A model generated the notes under the pieces. The model was not told where the DNA came from, did no database searches, and was given only the letters and a program-made list of their open reading frames with translations. Position numbers and translations under genes: made by a program. Positions 49,051 to 61,401 of a DNA stretch of 64,000 bases are shown here, in pieces (position 1 is the first letter of the stretch; each line of letters starts with the position of its first letter). Source of the stretch: Pezizomycotina sp. ARF18 (lineage: Eukaryota; Ascomycota); the NCBI GenBank assembly GCA_002224055.1, contig AZLU01000044.1:164614-228613 (forward strand), in the 5' to 3' direction.

Positions 49051-50518
49051 CATGGTGAACTCTGCGATCCTATCCCGAACACGTCGACGTCTGCTGCCAT
49101 CTCTCACAGCTTGAACACTCCGTCCATCACGCCGAACACCGCTGTTCGTCCAGTGCTGGTGGTTTCAGCAAGGCTGCGGAAGATGCGTCGCGTGCCGCAC
49201 TCCGACCCCTCGACGTGACGCCTTCGACTTTAGCATCTCGCCAGCATCGCTTCCGGCCACCCGGCCTACGATCCTACCATGAGGGGTTTCGTGCCTACCC
49301 CTGACTACACCCCAACACGCTGCTGGACCGCGCGCAGGCGCTCGCCGTTCCGCTGGACCGTACACGATAAGGTCACCGGGGCAGATCGAAAGCTCACGGA
49401 GGAAGATTTGAGGGCCGCGCTGGTAAACGCGCAGAGCCACATCAGGACGCTGGAAGGGATTTGATGAAGACGCGGACGGCGTCCAGCCATTCCGCGCTGC
49501 AGCACGCGATGCTCGCGGTAGGGTTCGAGAACGAGAGGGATAGGTTCGAAGTGGAGAAGACGATGGCGAAGAGGGAGGTCGAAGTGCTGAGACGTAACCA
49601 AGAAACCGGCGGGGGTGTCTACCAGCAGGCGAAGCTCAACGAGCTCAGGTCCGATATCGACCTGCTGAGGAACCGCTTGAAGCGTGCCAAGCAGGTGATA
49701 ATCACGGAGAGGGAGAAAGTAAACGCGCTAACGAAGGAGAACGAGCGTCTGAAGAAGAGGATAAAGGATAACAGGGCACACAATAACATGGCCGAGCGGG
49801 CGATGATCACGGCGGAGGCGGAAGCGGGCCGGAGGAGGCAGTTAGGTCAGTCTGCCCACCGTAGCAGCCGTAGTAACGTCGAAGACGGGCTCGCAGCCCT
49901 CGGACAAGTTGCGAGTCAAGCACTGGCAGAACAGCGGGACGAGGAAGCCCGCGTGACAGCCGCAAATTCTCCCATGCATACGCCCGCCAGACATACACCA
50001 GCTCTGGAACGGTTCGGATCATCATTAATGCACAGCCACCATCTCAGCCACTTCCCTCTCAGCAATCCCAACATCCGTCTCATGTCACCCGTAGCCCTTT
50101 CCCTGCGCGGTTCAGCAGTTGGACCAGCGCTTCTTTAACCCCTGGTAAAAAACACCAACGAGCGCGTGACGATACCATATCCGCCAGCGAAGGCGAGAAC
50201 AACAATAGTTCTCCAGAGCGTCCAAGTCGAAAGCTCCTCGTCCAGCCATACTTCGCCGGTGCTGCACCTCCGGCTAAGAGGCAGCGCACGGGAACCACGC
50301 CGAAAACTCCCCGCTCCCGCGTCAATAAGCCTGCAAAGCACGGCTTCTGCATCCGGTCCGAAGACCAGTGTGTTAAATCTATCAGCCAAGCAGAGGAAAC
50401 AACGTCTACAGCGCCTTCTACGCCTGTTCCAGAGCCCAGGGAACCTTTGCATTATTCCCCAGCCGAATATGACCGGTCCCAGCCGGCCAGAAGAACCGCG
50501 GCGGCCTGGTTCCAATAA
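49051..50518 (+). CDS. Unassigned coiled-coil protein
   Basis: A long GC-rich coding block carries a central coiled coil: LTEEDLRAALVNAQSHIRTL, then a stretch with SALQHAMLAVGFENERDRFE and VEKTMAKREVEVLRRNQ, LNELRSDIDLLRNRLKRAKQ, and EKVNALTKENERLKKRIKDN with heptad spacing. Ser/Pro-rich flanks follow, and the C-terminus has basic patches (PAKRQRTGTTPKTPRSRVNK) that could be nuclear localisation signals and a potential phosphorylation-rich tail ending RRTAAAWFQ at the stop 50516-50518. The start is uncertain; the ATG at 49051 is the first with coding-like sequence after it. Three or more one-base breaks occur (near 49290, 49463, 50040). A structural or chromatin-linked role is a guess from composition. 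Confidence 0.65.
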
Positions 50519-53500
50519 TATTTTCTTCTGGGTTTCTAGACCCTCCATAAACCCTTTCTCATGTTTATTGTATATTGCATAGGTGGCGTTATCGGCTTGT
50601 AATAGGTCTGCTTGGGTTTTTGTATCGCAATTCTCTTTTGTTCAGATGTACTTCTACTTTGTTTTTTCTTACGTGTCTTGCAGTCAAATGTGTTTCCCGG
50701 CGGTGTCACGATATGATGGTATTTTCGCTCCCTTCGTTTGAATCAAGTAACTATTCCTCGCTTGTCTACCATCCACCGCTCCTTGGAATTGTCTACATCG
50801 CCTCCCTCACCAATGACACATCTCCCAGTCAATGCTCACTGCCTGATCACCATAGCACAATAAAAAAACATCATATAAAAAAAACAACCCATCCCTTGAA
50901 TACCGTGCCTTTCAAGTAAACCAGGTTTCACTGTGAAACCTCTTTTCCCCGCAACTACTTTGTATTTCTAATGACCTAATGAGACTCGAACTTTTTTTGC
51001 CACCAAAAACCACTCAGATCGCAAATTTTCATGCAAGAGCAGTCTGGATCTTGATATTTTTTGTGTAACCATAACGAAGCTAAGCGAAAAGATTAGCGAG
51101 ACACCACTGAACAACCTAAGAAGTCAATACTGGACGACGCTGGCACGTACCCTCACGCTCTTGATGAGTAAAGGAAATTGTTTACGACATGTTAGCTCTA
51201 AAAATAGAGAGCTTTCCTCAACTGCTGTAAGTTACTAAGTAATAGGACAGAGCTCCGCTCAATATAAAGATTGTGAGGAATATCTAATCGAACTTTTTAA
51301 TTATATTTTTTGTAGTCGCAGATATTGACAATGCTCGGATAAGCCTGACCTCTCAAGCAAACCAGTTGTTTTTCGTTTTCCCAACTCTTTACTTGTGGTA
51401 TTTTTTGCTTTACACGTAGGATGCTTTGCGACTCACTACTATCAAATAATGCGCACCGATGAGCATTTTTAAAATATAGCTTATATGACAACGTACCACC
51501 ACGGCCCCAACGTACTCTAATAACGGCAATGTTCTCTTTCAACCGGGGCTAGCACGTGCTTTGTATCTGCCGCCTTCGAGATGTATGATTTCGATAAAAA
51601 AAAAAAAGGGGGGGGGGCGTTCTTATGGCAAGTTATGCTACAGGAGTAGCGTATATATGGTAGATGGCTATTAAAAAAATTTTTTTGAGAGCTATATGGA
51701 CACGCCGATGCCGTATTGTTTACTTAAGTATTACAATATATATTTGGAGAGGGTCATGGAATAGGGTTCTATGGTGTAAACTGTTGTTCCTCCTTTTGTC
51801 TCCCTCCATGAAAATCGATGTCAACACAGACCTACGAGTATATATATCGCGAGCTTTTCGGTAAAACGTAGAGTAGAGTGATCTGATCTAAGTTTGTCGT
51901 CATGACCATGAAGGATAAAGAACACGAACAGAGCCCAAATATTCGAAAACAGATCAGCACTTTTTTTTAAAATAATAATAATAATAATAATTCCCATCCT
52001 AAGGACCTCCAAAGGGATGCAGCGGCCTAGCAAAAAATCCTTAATAGCCTTTAAATACCCATTCCCTCTCCACTCATTTCACCCAAGTAAGTCGGGTCTA
52101 ACAGTAAATTTGACGTTTAGAACAATCTGCTAACAAATTGACCGTAGGATTTCAACTCTATCTTGCCCTCTACTATCCATTTATATCCGTCAGGTTTTCT
52201 TCCTTATATGATGATGGTTTTATCCACACTACAGGTGCATGGCTTTATCCTTAAAGAATTAACCTAGCTGTGAATGCTGGGTTATTCTTTTTATCTTTTT
52301 TTTTTTTTTTTTTCAAGATGGGAGTAACGACTATATAGAAGACAAACGTATCCACCCTACGCGCCCAAGGCTAGTACACCCCTTACTAGACTCGTTTTTT
52401 GCCTTTTGTACTTTGTTATACTTTTGCAGCAATAAAATCGGATGTTATCTATGATGGTAGATACAAAGCACGCGCTACCTGTCAAAATAGACCCTACTTG
52501 CATAGCAGCTGCTGAGCTTCACCGCCTTTATATTATATTGAGAGCACGGATTTAAGTGCAAGTATCTGGTTGTATTCACGATAACACGCTTGCTATCGGT
52601 TTGTTTTGTGATATTCAACCATTTGTAAAAGGAACATTGTGCAACACTAGTGATAACTTATACCGTGCAATTTTACTCAAATACAACCACATAATCCTCT
52701 TATAAAGAGCAAGTAGCACTGATATTCGACAAAAATTTCGATCAGCTGCATGCTTACTCCAGATATTAGTTACAAAGTATGATGAACTTGAAAGACCTTT
52801 CAATGCGTATAGTATAAGATGGAGTCCTTTTAATAAACTCTCTCTCCAACATTTATAAATATGTTTTTATCCAGAAGAAAAAAGGAGCGGTTTTTCTTTC
52901 TTTTTTTTTTGTATATCTGTTAAACGGCGCTACAGCAGTCTAAACCGCCCTTTTCTCGTAGGCAAATGGGCATAAATGTCAAAATAAAAGCCAACACGTC
53001 ACCACAGAAGTAAGAGTAGCAGTTAACTAGTTTTCCCCCTTAATCCCCCTTCCGCTTAATGAAAGAAGGGGGCTGGTTAGAAGATGCCTAGATCGCGATC
53101 GTAAACGTACCCGAGAGTAGAGATGGATTAAGTAAATACCCCGAGACTTTGCGGTTTGAATGAAGGATTGGTATAGTTGGGGATATAGCCCCAGATGACC
53201 CTTCAAGAGGACTTTATGAGAGAACAGGAATTCAGCATCAGTTGCGTCCGCTGTCAATGGCCTTCTGGGAACTACGGCTAGATATATAAACTGTAACAGT
53301 ATAACTTGCAGAGCTTCTGAGAATCGAGAAATAATTATTTATTTTTGCCTACTAGTTAATGTTTGAGGGATAATCTAGTTGCGCTCTGTGTTTTGTGCGG
53401 AGGTTCGTTATGATCTTTGAGTAGATATCCGTCAAGCAGACGGAGTAAGTTTAGGATGTTATCGAAGGCACCAGCGACGCCCTAATGATTAAATAGTGGA

Positions 53501-54180
53501 CATTAAACGGTCGAGAAATACAGAGGCGGTTCATAACATTATTGACATTAACGGCGTCCGTAAGCCATATTTGGCCCAAGTCTTTTCCAAGGCTGGAGAC
53601 TAATCGCTGATGGTTCAAAATAGACATCCCTCTCGATGTATCCATGTCTCCCGTGAACGTGAAGGATTAAAATATAACTTAGGAACACCATTCCATTAAG
53701 CAGATATATATACAATTACAGGTACACTCGGTTCGAACAGATGAAACAAACAGAGATAATGATGATGAAAAGATGTTTTAATCCTGATGAACCAAAGAGA
53801 TAAAAACAAATGTAAAAGACGAAACCAAAAAAGAGCACAAAAAACATCAAGGTAGGTTAATATTTTGTAAGTCAAGGGGGAAAGATCAACTTGCGCAACG
53901 TACATAACCAAATACAACCATTTTTCTCATAGTACAGGGTGAAGAAGAAGAGCCATCTAGTGTAAATATATCTCTTTCTTTTTGATTTTTGCCATCCTTC
54001 ATAGTGATGATTAACCTCAACGAAAAAGAGATGCCGCTGGACGAACAAATGCGGCAGATGTATAAGACCTCTGAGAGTATAATGTTCATAAAAATACACC
54101 ATATCCGTGGGTTGGAAAAGAGATAATGAAGAATGGGAAAGACGTAGATAAGAACAAAAACAGGAGATCATTCGGCATGT
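50519..54180. other. Long gene-free region
   Basis: AT-rich with an (AAT)n repeat near 51970-51990, a G9 run at 51609-51617 and T runs near 52298-52314. Open frames are short and overlap on both strands. The C-rich stretch 50575-50920 on the plus strand follows the coiled-coil gene and is probably 3' untranslated or intergenic. Nothing else is recognisable. Confidence 0.45.
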
Positions 54181-55400
54181 TTATTTTGTCGTCGATCGTT
54201 GATACTTTCCGACGACAGCACAGTGATCTCTCTCGAAAGGTTCTATTGTTTCGTAGGTTAGATACTGATGGCAGTGATACAAAATAGATTAGCGAAATGG
54301 ATTGACTACTTACCTAGAGTCAATTGTTCCAGCGGCTTAATTCTCTCTTCTCTCAGGCGTTGAACTTCCCTCGCAAATACTGCCTCTGGTGCTGCGGTAC
54401 TGTCAATACAGTTTGCCTTGATACTGACAACAACACCACCTCCGTCTTTCAGGTAGAGATGGCTGTTTAGGCCGACAATACGTGCTTGATCTGGCTGGGC
54501 AACGTCGGCGAAGACAACGTCGACCATCGATACGAGCATGCGGTACTTCATGGGTGGCGGGCGTCTTCAATGATAGGAATAACGTTGATCCTCTTCTTGG
54601 CCATGTTGATCAGATCTCTTCCGGAACGATGCGAGAACTCGACGGCGTAAACGCATCCGGTTGGACCGACGATATCGGCGACGTGCGAGACCGAAGTTCC
54701 CGACGCGGCACCGAGTAGAGAACTTTAGCGCCGGGCTTGATGAATATCTCGTCGAGACCGCCGAGGACACCAGCAGCAAGCTTCGACCTGAAGGGATTCC
54801 AGACGCGGTACTCCGTCTTGGTCGCTACGCCGGTTTCACCGTCCTGGTTCGCCGACGGCGTGTCGACGGAAATGCGCTTCTCACCGTAGACGGACTCTCC
54901 AGGTGTAAGATTCTTGGTTACCAGGAGATCCTCCTTGGGCCCGCGGGCGACGAAGATGCCGCGTGACGGTGCGGCTCGATGACGACTTTGGCGCCGCCCT
55001 TCGCACGCGGCAGGTTTCCCTCCTCTTCCACCACCGCGGCCACCGCGGGCAGGACCTCACGGGCGCCACCGCGGGGCCCACCACGACCGCCACCGCCACG
55101 GGCACCACCGCGAGCACCGCCTCCGCGAGCGCCACCTTTAGAAAGTAAATCAGGTTAGCGACAAAAGAATTGAAATTTAAAAGTTTGCAGCTGTTCAAAG
55201 GAAGTCTAGCGTAGAAAAATGCCGACGAAAGCAGAGGACTCGAAGGCCTCAATTGAGGCCCATATCATCAATTACGGTATACTCGTAGCATACTGACCTC
55301 TGCTTGGTCCTCCCCGACCACCACCGCCACCTCTGCCACCGCGGGAAGACGATCCAAGGCCTCCTCGACCACCGCCTCTTCCACGAGGAGTAAACGCCAT
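54181..55400 (-). CDS. NOP1: Fibrillarin, box C/D snoRNP 2'-O-methyltransferase
   Basis: Fibrillarin is the nucleolar methyltransferase guided by box C/D snoRNAs to pre-rRNA. The ATG at 55400 gives [20 protein letters not shown], the start of the Gly/Arg-rich domain. An intron at 55136-55297 joins SRG to GARGG and the domain continues. The methyltransferase domain follows: [60 protein letters not shown], the SAM-binding stretch [56 protein letters not shown], and [17 protein letters not shown]. An intron at 54243-54313 leads to the last exon, [20 protein letters not shown]. Single bases are missing near 54552, 54715 and 54959 and in the Gly/Arg region. It is divergent from uL22, 609 bp away. 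Confidence 0.97.
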
Positions 55401-56009
55401 TCCTTCAAGCTGTGATTGCGGTTTACTTATTTCTTTCTTTAATAAAAGGTTGTCGATTAAATATTCCTTGAATACCTCCTTAAGCTTCCTTGCTTTATAG
55501 TGAACGCGATGAAACAATCGAGAAAGGATGACCTGTCAATCCGATTGGCTTGCAAGGAAGTTTGGAGATGGAGTTGAGTAGTGAGGGACAGAAAATTTTA
55601 CTACTAAAAGCTCAAAAAAAAAAAAATAACAAGAAAAAAAAGTTTTTTTTTTGGGCCGAAATTTTCACCATTGGATAATTCCTTTTTCCTCGGTTCATGC
55701 AAGAGCTTCTAGTTGCGGCTTAAAATTAAATTATATAATTGCTGAGTAATCAAACTTTTCCAGGGTCTCAAATTTGTTAGGTAGCCTAATATAGGGTTCT
55801 CAAGCCCTAAAGTAGTTTTTTTTGTGTGTGTGCTTCAATTTCTTGTGTGCGCTTGCGAATTCCACCGAAAGAAACAGAGCTTGCTGGGGAAAAAAAATTC
55901 TACCGCCAAACAAGCTTCACGACACCGTTTACGACATCTTCAACAAAAAATCACTCCTATCCCTCCCCTGATATACATCACCACCTTTTTCTCCGACATA
56001 TAATACAAA
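55401..56009. promoter_or_regulatory. Divergent promoter region of NOP1 and uL22
   Basis: These 609 bp separate the start codons of fibrillarin (minus) and uL22 (plus), and must hold both promoters. An inverted pair TAGGGTTCTCAAGCCCTA at 55792-55809 places two TAGGG cores in opposite orientation, about 200 bp from the uL22 ATG and 390 bp from the NOP1 ATG. TAGGG-type sites bound by Tbf1 are known at ribosomal protein and snoRNA genes of several fungi. A/T tracts at 55612-55652 could form a nucleosome-poor region. Confidence 0.55.
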
Positions 56010-56989
56010 ATGGTACGACTTCATACCTACTACATAGGTCATCTTCGATTATTTTCAAGGGAATTGCTGTTCGTTTTTTCTAACGCTGGGTTAAACAGGT
56101 TCGCTACGCCGCCGTCCCCTCGAATCAGCAAAAATGCGCCAAAGCTCGCGGTGCCTACCTGCGAGTTTCGTTCAAGAACACCCGTGAAACTGCCCAGGCC
56201 ATCAACAAAATGAAGCTCTCCCGCGCTATCACTTTCCTCGAGAACGTCAGGGAGCACAAGGAGGCCGTCCCGATGAGGAGATACGCTGGAAGTACCGGAC
56301 GCTGCGCTCAAGGTCAGTGAAAAATTGTGCGGAGGGAGATTTTTTTATACGAAGAAGGTAGAAAATACGTTTTTTAAGAGCTGGGTATTCTGTATTCAAT
56401 GGCTGGACATGGTGAACGAAACCGGATGGAGAATCGGAGAGGGATCCGAAAACACGACATTGGGATTTCAATATCGCGAAATTTTTGGTATATGAGATGG
56501 AACTTGCGGTTGCTGATACGTTTTGTTTATACATATTGCTACAGCCAAGCAGCATGGTGCCCCTATGGCTCGCTGGCCCAGAAGTCCGCAGAGTACCTCC
56601 TCGGTCTCCTCAGGAACGCCGAAGCCAACGCCGACCTCAAGGGCCTTGATACCTCCAACCTCGTAGTCTCCCACATCCAGGTCAACCAGGCACCAAAGCA
56701 GCGCCGCAGGACTTACCGTGCGCACGGAAGAGTGAGTTTATACATTTGATATAACGAAACAAGAAGGGAACATTGGTTGAGATTTAAAAGATGTCGATGC
56801 TGACTTAGGTGATTTCTCTCTCTGTAGATCAACCCGTACATGTCCAACCCCTGCCATATCGAGGTCATCGTCACCGAGGAGGAGGAGAGCGTCGCCAAGT
56901 CGAGGGAGGAGGGTTCGCTCCATCTTTCGAGCAGACAGAGGGGTCGCCGCGACATGATTGCCCGCAGGAGAGCCATCACGGCGGCATAA
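56010..56989 (+). CDS. RPL17: Cytosolic 60S ribosomal protein uL22 (L17)
   Basis: uL22 lines the polypeptide exit tunnel. Exon 1 is only the ATG (56010-56012); exons 56099-56312, 56545-56731 and 56828-56989 follow. They give [60 protein letters not shown], then [52 protein letters not shown] and [20 protein letters not shown], ending [13 protein letters not shown]. The splice after the start codon (ATG then GTACGA, acceptor AACAG) is supported because it restores MVRY. One C is missing in the CCC run near 56577. Having the first intron directly after ATG is common in ribosomal protein genes. Confidence 0.97.
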
Positions 56990-57787
56990 GTGTTTCTCTT
57001 TTCTTCTTCTGTTATCTCCGGGGGTTCTATTATACTATTTTATGCGGCTTTTTTCCCTTATTATAATATTTTATTTTCTTTTCTTCTTCATTCTAATACA
57101 TGAGCGGATACGACAAAAATTTTCAAACGTTGTATCACCTCATTCATTGTGGAGATATGAGCGTGCACTTATTATGCAAAATGTCGATATGTAACTCTTC
57201 TTCCTCTTTTTCCTCTCTCTCTATTCCGCTTTCCTTTCTTTCTTCAAGGGGTTTTTTAAAAACTGTATACTGGATTATAGTTTTTCTTCTTTTTTTATTC
57301 ATGCTTCATTAACGGAGTTAATACAAATGGCTTTTCTTTTTTGTTCAACAATACGGTATGAGATTTGGCGCACCAGAGTCGTGCGAAGCTTGATTCTCCA
57401 CCAATTTTCTATAATATAGCTTCGTAAGGTTCCAACTAAACATAGTCGTCATCGACCTATACGTATTGCTTGCTGTACTCAAGCAGGGAACAAGACCTCA
57501 ATAATTTTTTAGACCAAACTTCCGTCAAGATCATGCAGAGTACCGTCTATTAGCTCGAATATCGTACCAATCGCGAATACTTCGTGTTTACACGTAAATT
57601 CTCGATTATTATCTAGAAGAAAAAAAGGATCAACATGGATGTAAAATGCCCAGAGGGTCACAGAACCAAAAGGACTCTTGGAACCTTTTTTGAATTGGAA
57701 GGTTAAATGTTGTATATAATCTGGGCTGATTTGAAGTAGAAGGTTGATATAAACTTTACCGGTACTCCTGGCTATTTTTCCTCGGCG

Positions 57788-57823
<36 letters not shown>

Positions 57824-58284
57824 TCAGCAGCTCAAGGGAAAATTTTTTTTATCCGCTTTTTTTTTTTTTTTTTTTTTTTTTTTACATGTATGCATTGTGG
57901 CGGTGAAGGGGGGGGGGAATGACGAGGGAAATGACGACGACCAATACCGTGACATAGCGACCGCCATTGATTGGGTGGGATAGCGACCGGTTTTCGCCCC
58001 CCCTTCGCCATTTCTTCGCTAGGCCCGGGACATACGGCTTTTTTTTATTTTATTTCTTTTTCACCCTTTTCATTTAAATCCACAGGGCTTTTTAAAAAGA
58101 ATTCTATCTCTCCTCCAAATTGTCGCCCTTTTTTCTTTCATCTTCTTTACATCCTTCAACGGTCATCAATCGCTATCCGTAAACAATCAAGGCCAATTAT
58201 TAACGTCGAATAGTTACGAGATAGAGAAAGGAACAAGCTTTTATTCGGCCGAGAATAAATTCTACGACGGACTCGGTCAACCTC
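56990..58284. other. Intergenic, no supported gene
   Basis: The T-rich 3' region of uL22 is followed by a minus-strand frame at 57509-57793 without a recognisable domain. An A run of about 29 (57791-57819) and a T run of about 27 (57856-57882) face each other 36 bases apart and could form a hairpin. A G9 run lies at 57909-57917. The rest is the upstream region of the CDF gene. Confidence 0.45.
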
Positions 58285-59737
58285 ATGTCTCTGCCGGGCC
58301 CTCCAACGCCGCGGGAACAGGGGTCGACCTTGCAGAGGTTGTCCCAGCAGATCCCGCGACCGTCCACCACCGTAACGTCGGACGCACGACGACACAGAGC
58401 ACGGCCCGCGCTACAATTCCGACACGGATCCCCTCAAGCTCTCCCGCGCGCTCAAATCGCCCTCCGAGCTCTCCCTGCTCAAGCACACCACGGGAACCGC
58501 AAACGTAGCCCGCAAGCGGCACCACAAGAAGCCGTCCCCGAAGGAGATCCGCTCATTCTACGAGAGCCAGAACGAGAACATCCAGCGTCTCCTGAAGAGC
58601 GTCGAAGAGCACAGGAACAGCGCCAAGGACCAGCGCGGCGATACCGCGCTCAAGTACAAGATCGCCGTCAGGGGGAGCTTCGTCGCGAACGTGCTGCTGT
58701 CGGGCTTGCAGATGTTCGCCGCGATCCGGTCTGGTTCCCTGTCGCTGTTCACCACCATGGCCGACGCAATCTTCGACCCCATGAGTAACGTCACGCTTAT
58801 CCTCTCCCACCGCGCCATCAACCGCGTAGACTCCAAGCAATTCCCCTCTGGAAAAGCACGCCTGGAAACAGCAGGCAACATCGTCTTCTCCTTCCTCATG
58901 AGCTCCGTCTCGCTGATCCTGATCGCCATGTCCGCCCGCGAGCTCGGCGACGGCGGCAAGTCCGAAACGAATGCCTTTCACCTCGAGAGCGTCATCGCGG
59001 TCTGCGTCGCCTTCACCGTCAAGCTGTCTTTGTTCCTTTACTGCTACGCCATCAGGGACGTGTACAGCGACGTCCAGATCCTCTGGCAGGACCACCGGAA
59101 CGACCTGTTCATCAACGGGTTCGGTATCCTCACCAGCGTCGGCGGCAGCAAGCTTAAATGGTGGATCGATCCGACGGGCGCCATCATGCTGTCTATCCTT
59201 CTGCTCTACTTGTGGCTGCACACTGCTTGGGGCGAGTTCATGCTGCTCGTCGGTAAGCGGCAGATCCGGAGATGCAGCAGCTCATCACGTATATCTCCAT
59301 GACGCACTCTCCGGAGATCCTGCAGATCGATACCGTGAGAGCTTATCATAGTGGACCGGTAAGTCTTTTTGCAATAATTTTCAAATTGATTCTCTGCGAA
59401 ATTGAAACCTCTTTGATTCGGGATTTATGAATAGCTTGATATATTATCGAAATACTAACAATGGACCTTTTTCCTACTAGCGTCTTATCATCGAAGTAGA
59501 CATCGTGATGGACCAGATGGCTACGCTCAGGCACACCCACGACGTCGCGGAGGAACTGCAAGTCAAACTAGAAAGCCTGCCGAACGTAGAGCGTGCTTAC
59601 GTCCACGTGGACTTTGAGACGTCCCACAAACCAGTAAGGACTCCTCGGTCTTAACATCTTGTATATATGTGCTTTAACAATATCACTGACACCCTTTCTT
59701 TGCTTTACAGGAACATTTCGTGAAGAAGGAGCTCTAG
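58285..59737 (+). CDS. Cation diffusion facilitator, probably Mn2+-type
   Basis: CDF proteins exchange protons for divalent metal ions, moving metal out of the cytosol. A cytosolic Pro/Arg-rich N-terminus leads to IRSFYESQNENIQRLLKSVE, then six hydrophobic helices. The metal-site helix 2 reads TMADAIFDPMSNVTLILS, with the D-x-x-x-D spacing typical of the Mn/Fe branch, followed by FPSGKARLETAGNI. Helix 5 has WQDHRNDLFINGFGIL with D-x-x-x-N. The C-terminal domain has DTVRAYHSGP, RLIIEVDIVMDQMATLRHTH and VERAYVHVDFETSHKPEHFV. Introns are at 59359-59480 and 59634-59710, and the stop is at 59735-59737. Frame breaks lie near 58410 and 59255. The metal assignment is inferred from the motif; the start could lie further upstream. 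Confidence 0.9.
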
Positions 59738-61253
59738 AACAGGGTAAAATTTTTCTATTTCTGGGTTCTGAGTTATACGAATTATCATATTAGTATACTA
59801 CGAAGGCTCGATAGTCCTTGTTCATTAAGAACAAGGGTCTCCTCAAATACTTATAAGCATAAGAGAACTTTGGGCGGTATCATTTTTTTCGATTGTATAC
59901 GCAGAAGCATATTAATAAGTTAGCAAGTTAGAGGTAGCGATCAATTGGTTGAGGGAGTAATTTTCTCCCTATTGTTTTTCCAATCACATAATCTATCATT
60001 ATTACCGCATTTCGTGAATGAAAGTAGCATAGAAACTAGAAGGACATGCGTTGTAAAAAATCTATTGAGCCACCTTGCTCTAACCTGGTTCACAGTCCGT
60101 AGTTTTCTTGGTAATAGATTTTGAAATTTGTATATATACGTAGTTATTGCATTATCGTCCCTTATACAGTAGCTTAACAATAGACTTGTAATAAGAAATT
60201 AACATAAACATAGAAATAAAATCCATCAATTAACATTTCAATTAGATCAAATACTACCATCTTAGAGTGTAGAAAGGCGACGCCGAGTAGAAATTGCGAG
60301 TCTTGGTTCCATCGAAGATCCGCTAAGCCGCTCGTCTGCGCGCACCTCTGCGCGGCAGACAACTCTTTCGATTTCAAATTGGGCCGCGTAATATTTTCGA
60401 TGTAACGTCACGCATCACTATAAAAAGACGTTCCGCCTTGGTATTTTACATGGTATGGGTCTCTTCTAGTTATACTTTTATAAACACTGCTTTTCGTCAG
60501 AGCACGCATTTCCTATAGAAGCTTCGGATCATGATCAGGGTTCGACGGTGAATTCTTTGGGAGAGCCTTGGAAGACTACGGTTTCATTATAGCAAATACA
60601 GAAATGCTTCGTAGTACTCAAACCCGGCGGGTTTCCTCGTTGCTTTCGTCCCTTCCTTCCTATTTCTCTTTCCTTTTTTTTTTTTTTTTTTTTTAAAATA
60701 TATATATATCAAGCCAGAGTGAATGATATAAACCCCTTGCATAAAATGAATGCAATTACACGGGGTATTAATAGGCGAATCGCTTCGTTAAAATTTTCGG
60801 AGTAAGGAAACGATATATAGATCACTTCCTTTCCTAAATGAAACTTGCTAATTTCTTTCCTTACTTTCGGGAAAATATGAATACATAGGAAAACATATGT
60901 TATTATTGGCTTTAAGTGGGGTGGCTATATTTCGCTTCGTTCAGGACAGTATAGCCGAAATGTCGGAGCGGAAGGCTTACGTGGTCCTGTAGATCTGGTC
61001 ATCTCCTTCCTTCTCGATCGGATGATATTCAGAGCGGAGGAAAGGGTAGGCTAAAAGGAAGCGAAACATATGTTTTGATGCGCCAATTGCAAACTTGTGG
61101 TATTTAATAAAGCACCTGTAGATATAACTGTGGTAGAGCGTATGAAGTTATGGTGGTGATATTATATTAAGAATTAGCAGAAACACAAGTTTAAAATTCC
61201 AAGGAACGAATATTCATTACAATACAGATTAAGACAGGAACATAGCCGAGTTT

Positions 61254-61401
61254 GTGTTCCTCGTGAAGATCGCTAGATCAAGTAATAACAATACCAAACC
61301 CGGAGGTTTTGAAAGGAAAACTGGAAAACACAGGCTAAGACATCCGACGTTGGATTTTGTTCCTCGTGAACATCGCCAAATGAAGTAACAACATTACTTA
61401 A
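61254..61401 (+). repeat. Pair of diverged direct repeats of about 45 bp
   Basis: TGTTCCTCGTGAAGATCGC at 61254-61272 and TGTTCCTCGTGAACATCGC at 61359-61377 begin two copies that continue with similar AAGTAATAACA and AAGTAACAACA segments. The spacing is about 105 bp. No gene is near. Confidence 0.6.

Noticed and set aside
58553-59221. A 222-codon minus-strand open frame
   Set aside because: It is the antisense shadow of the CDF transporter membrane domain, with the charge-rich composition expected of the reverse strand of hydrophobic codons.
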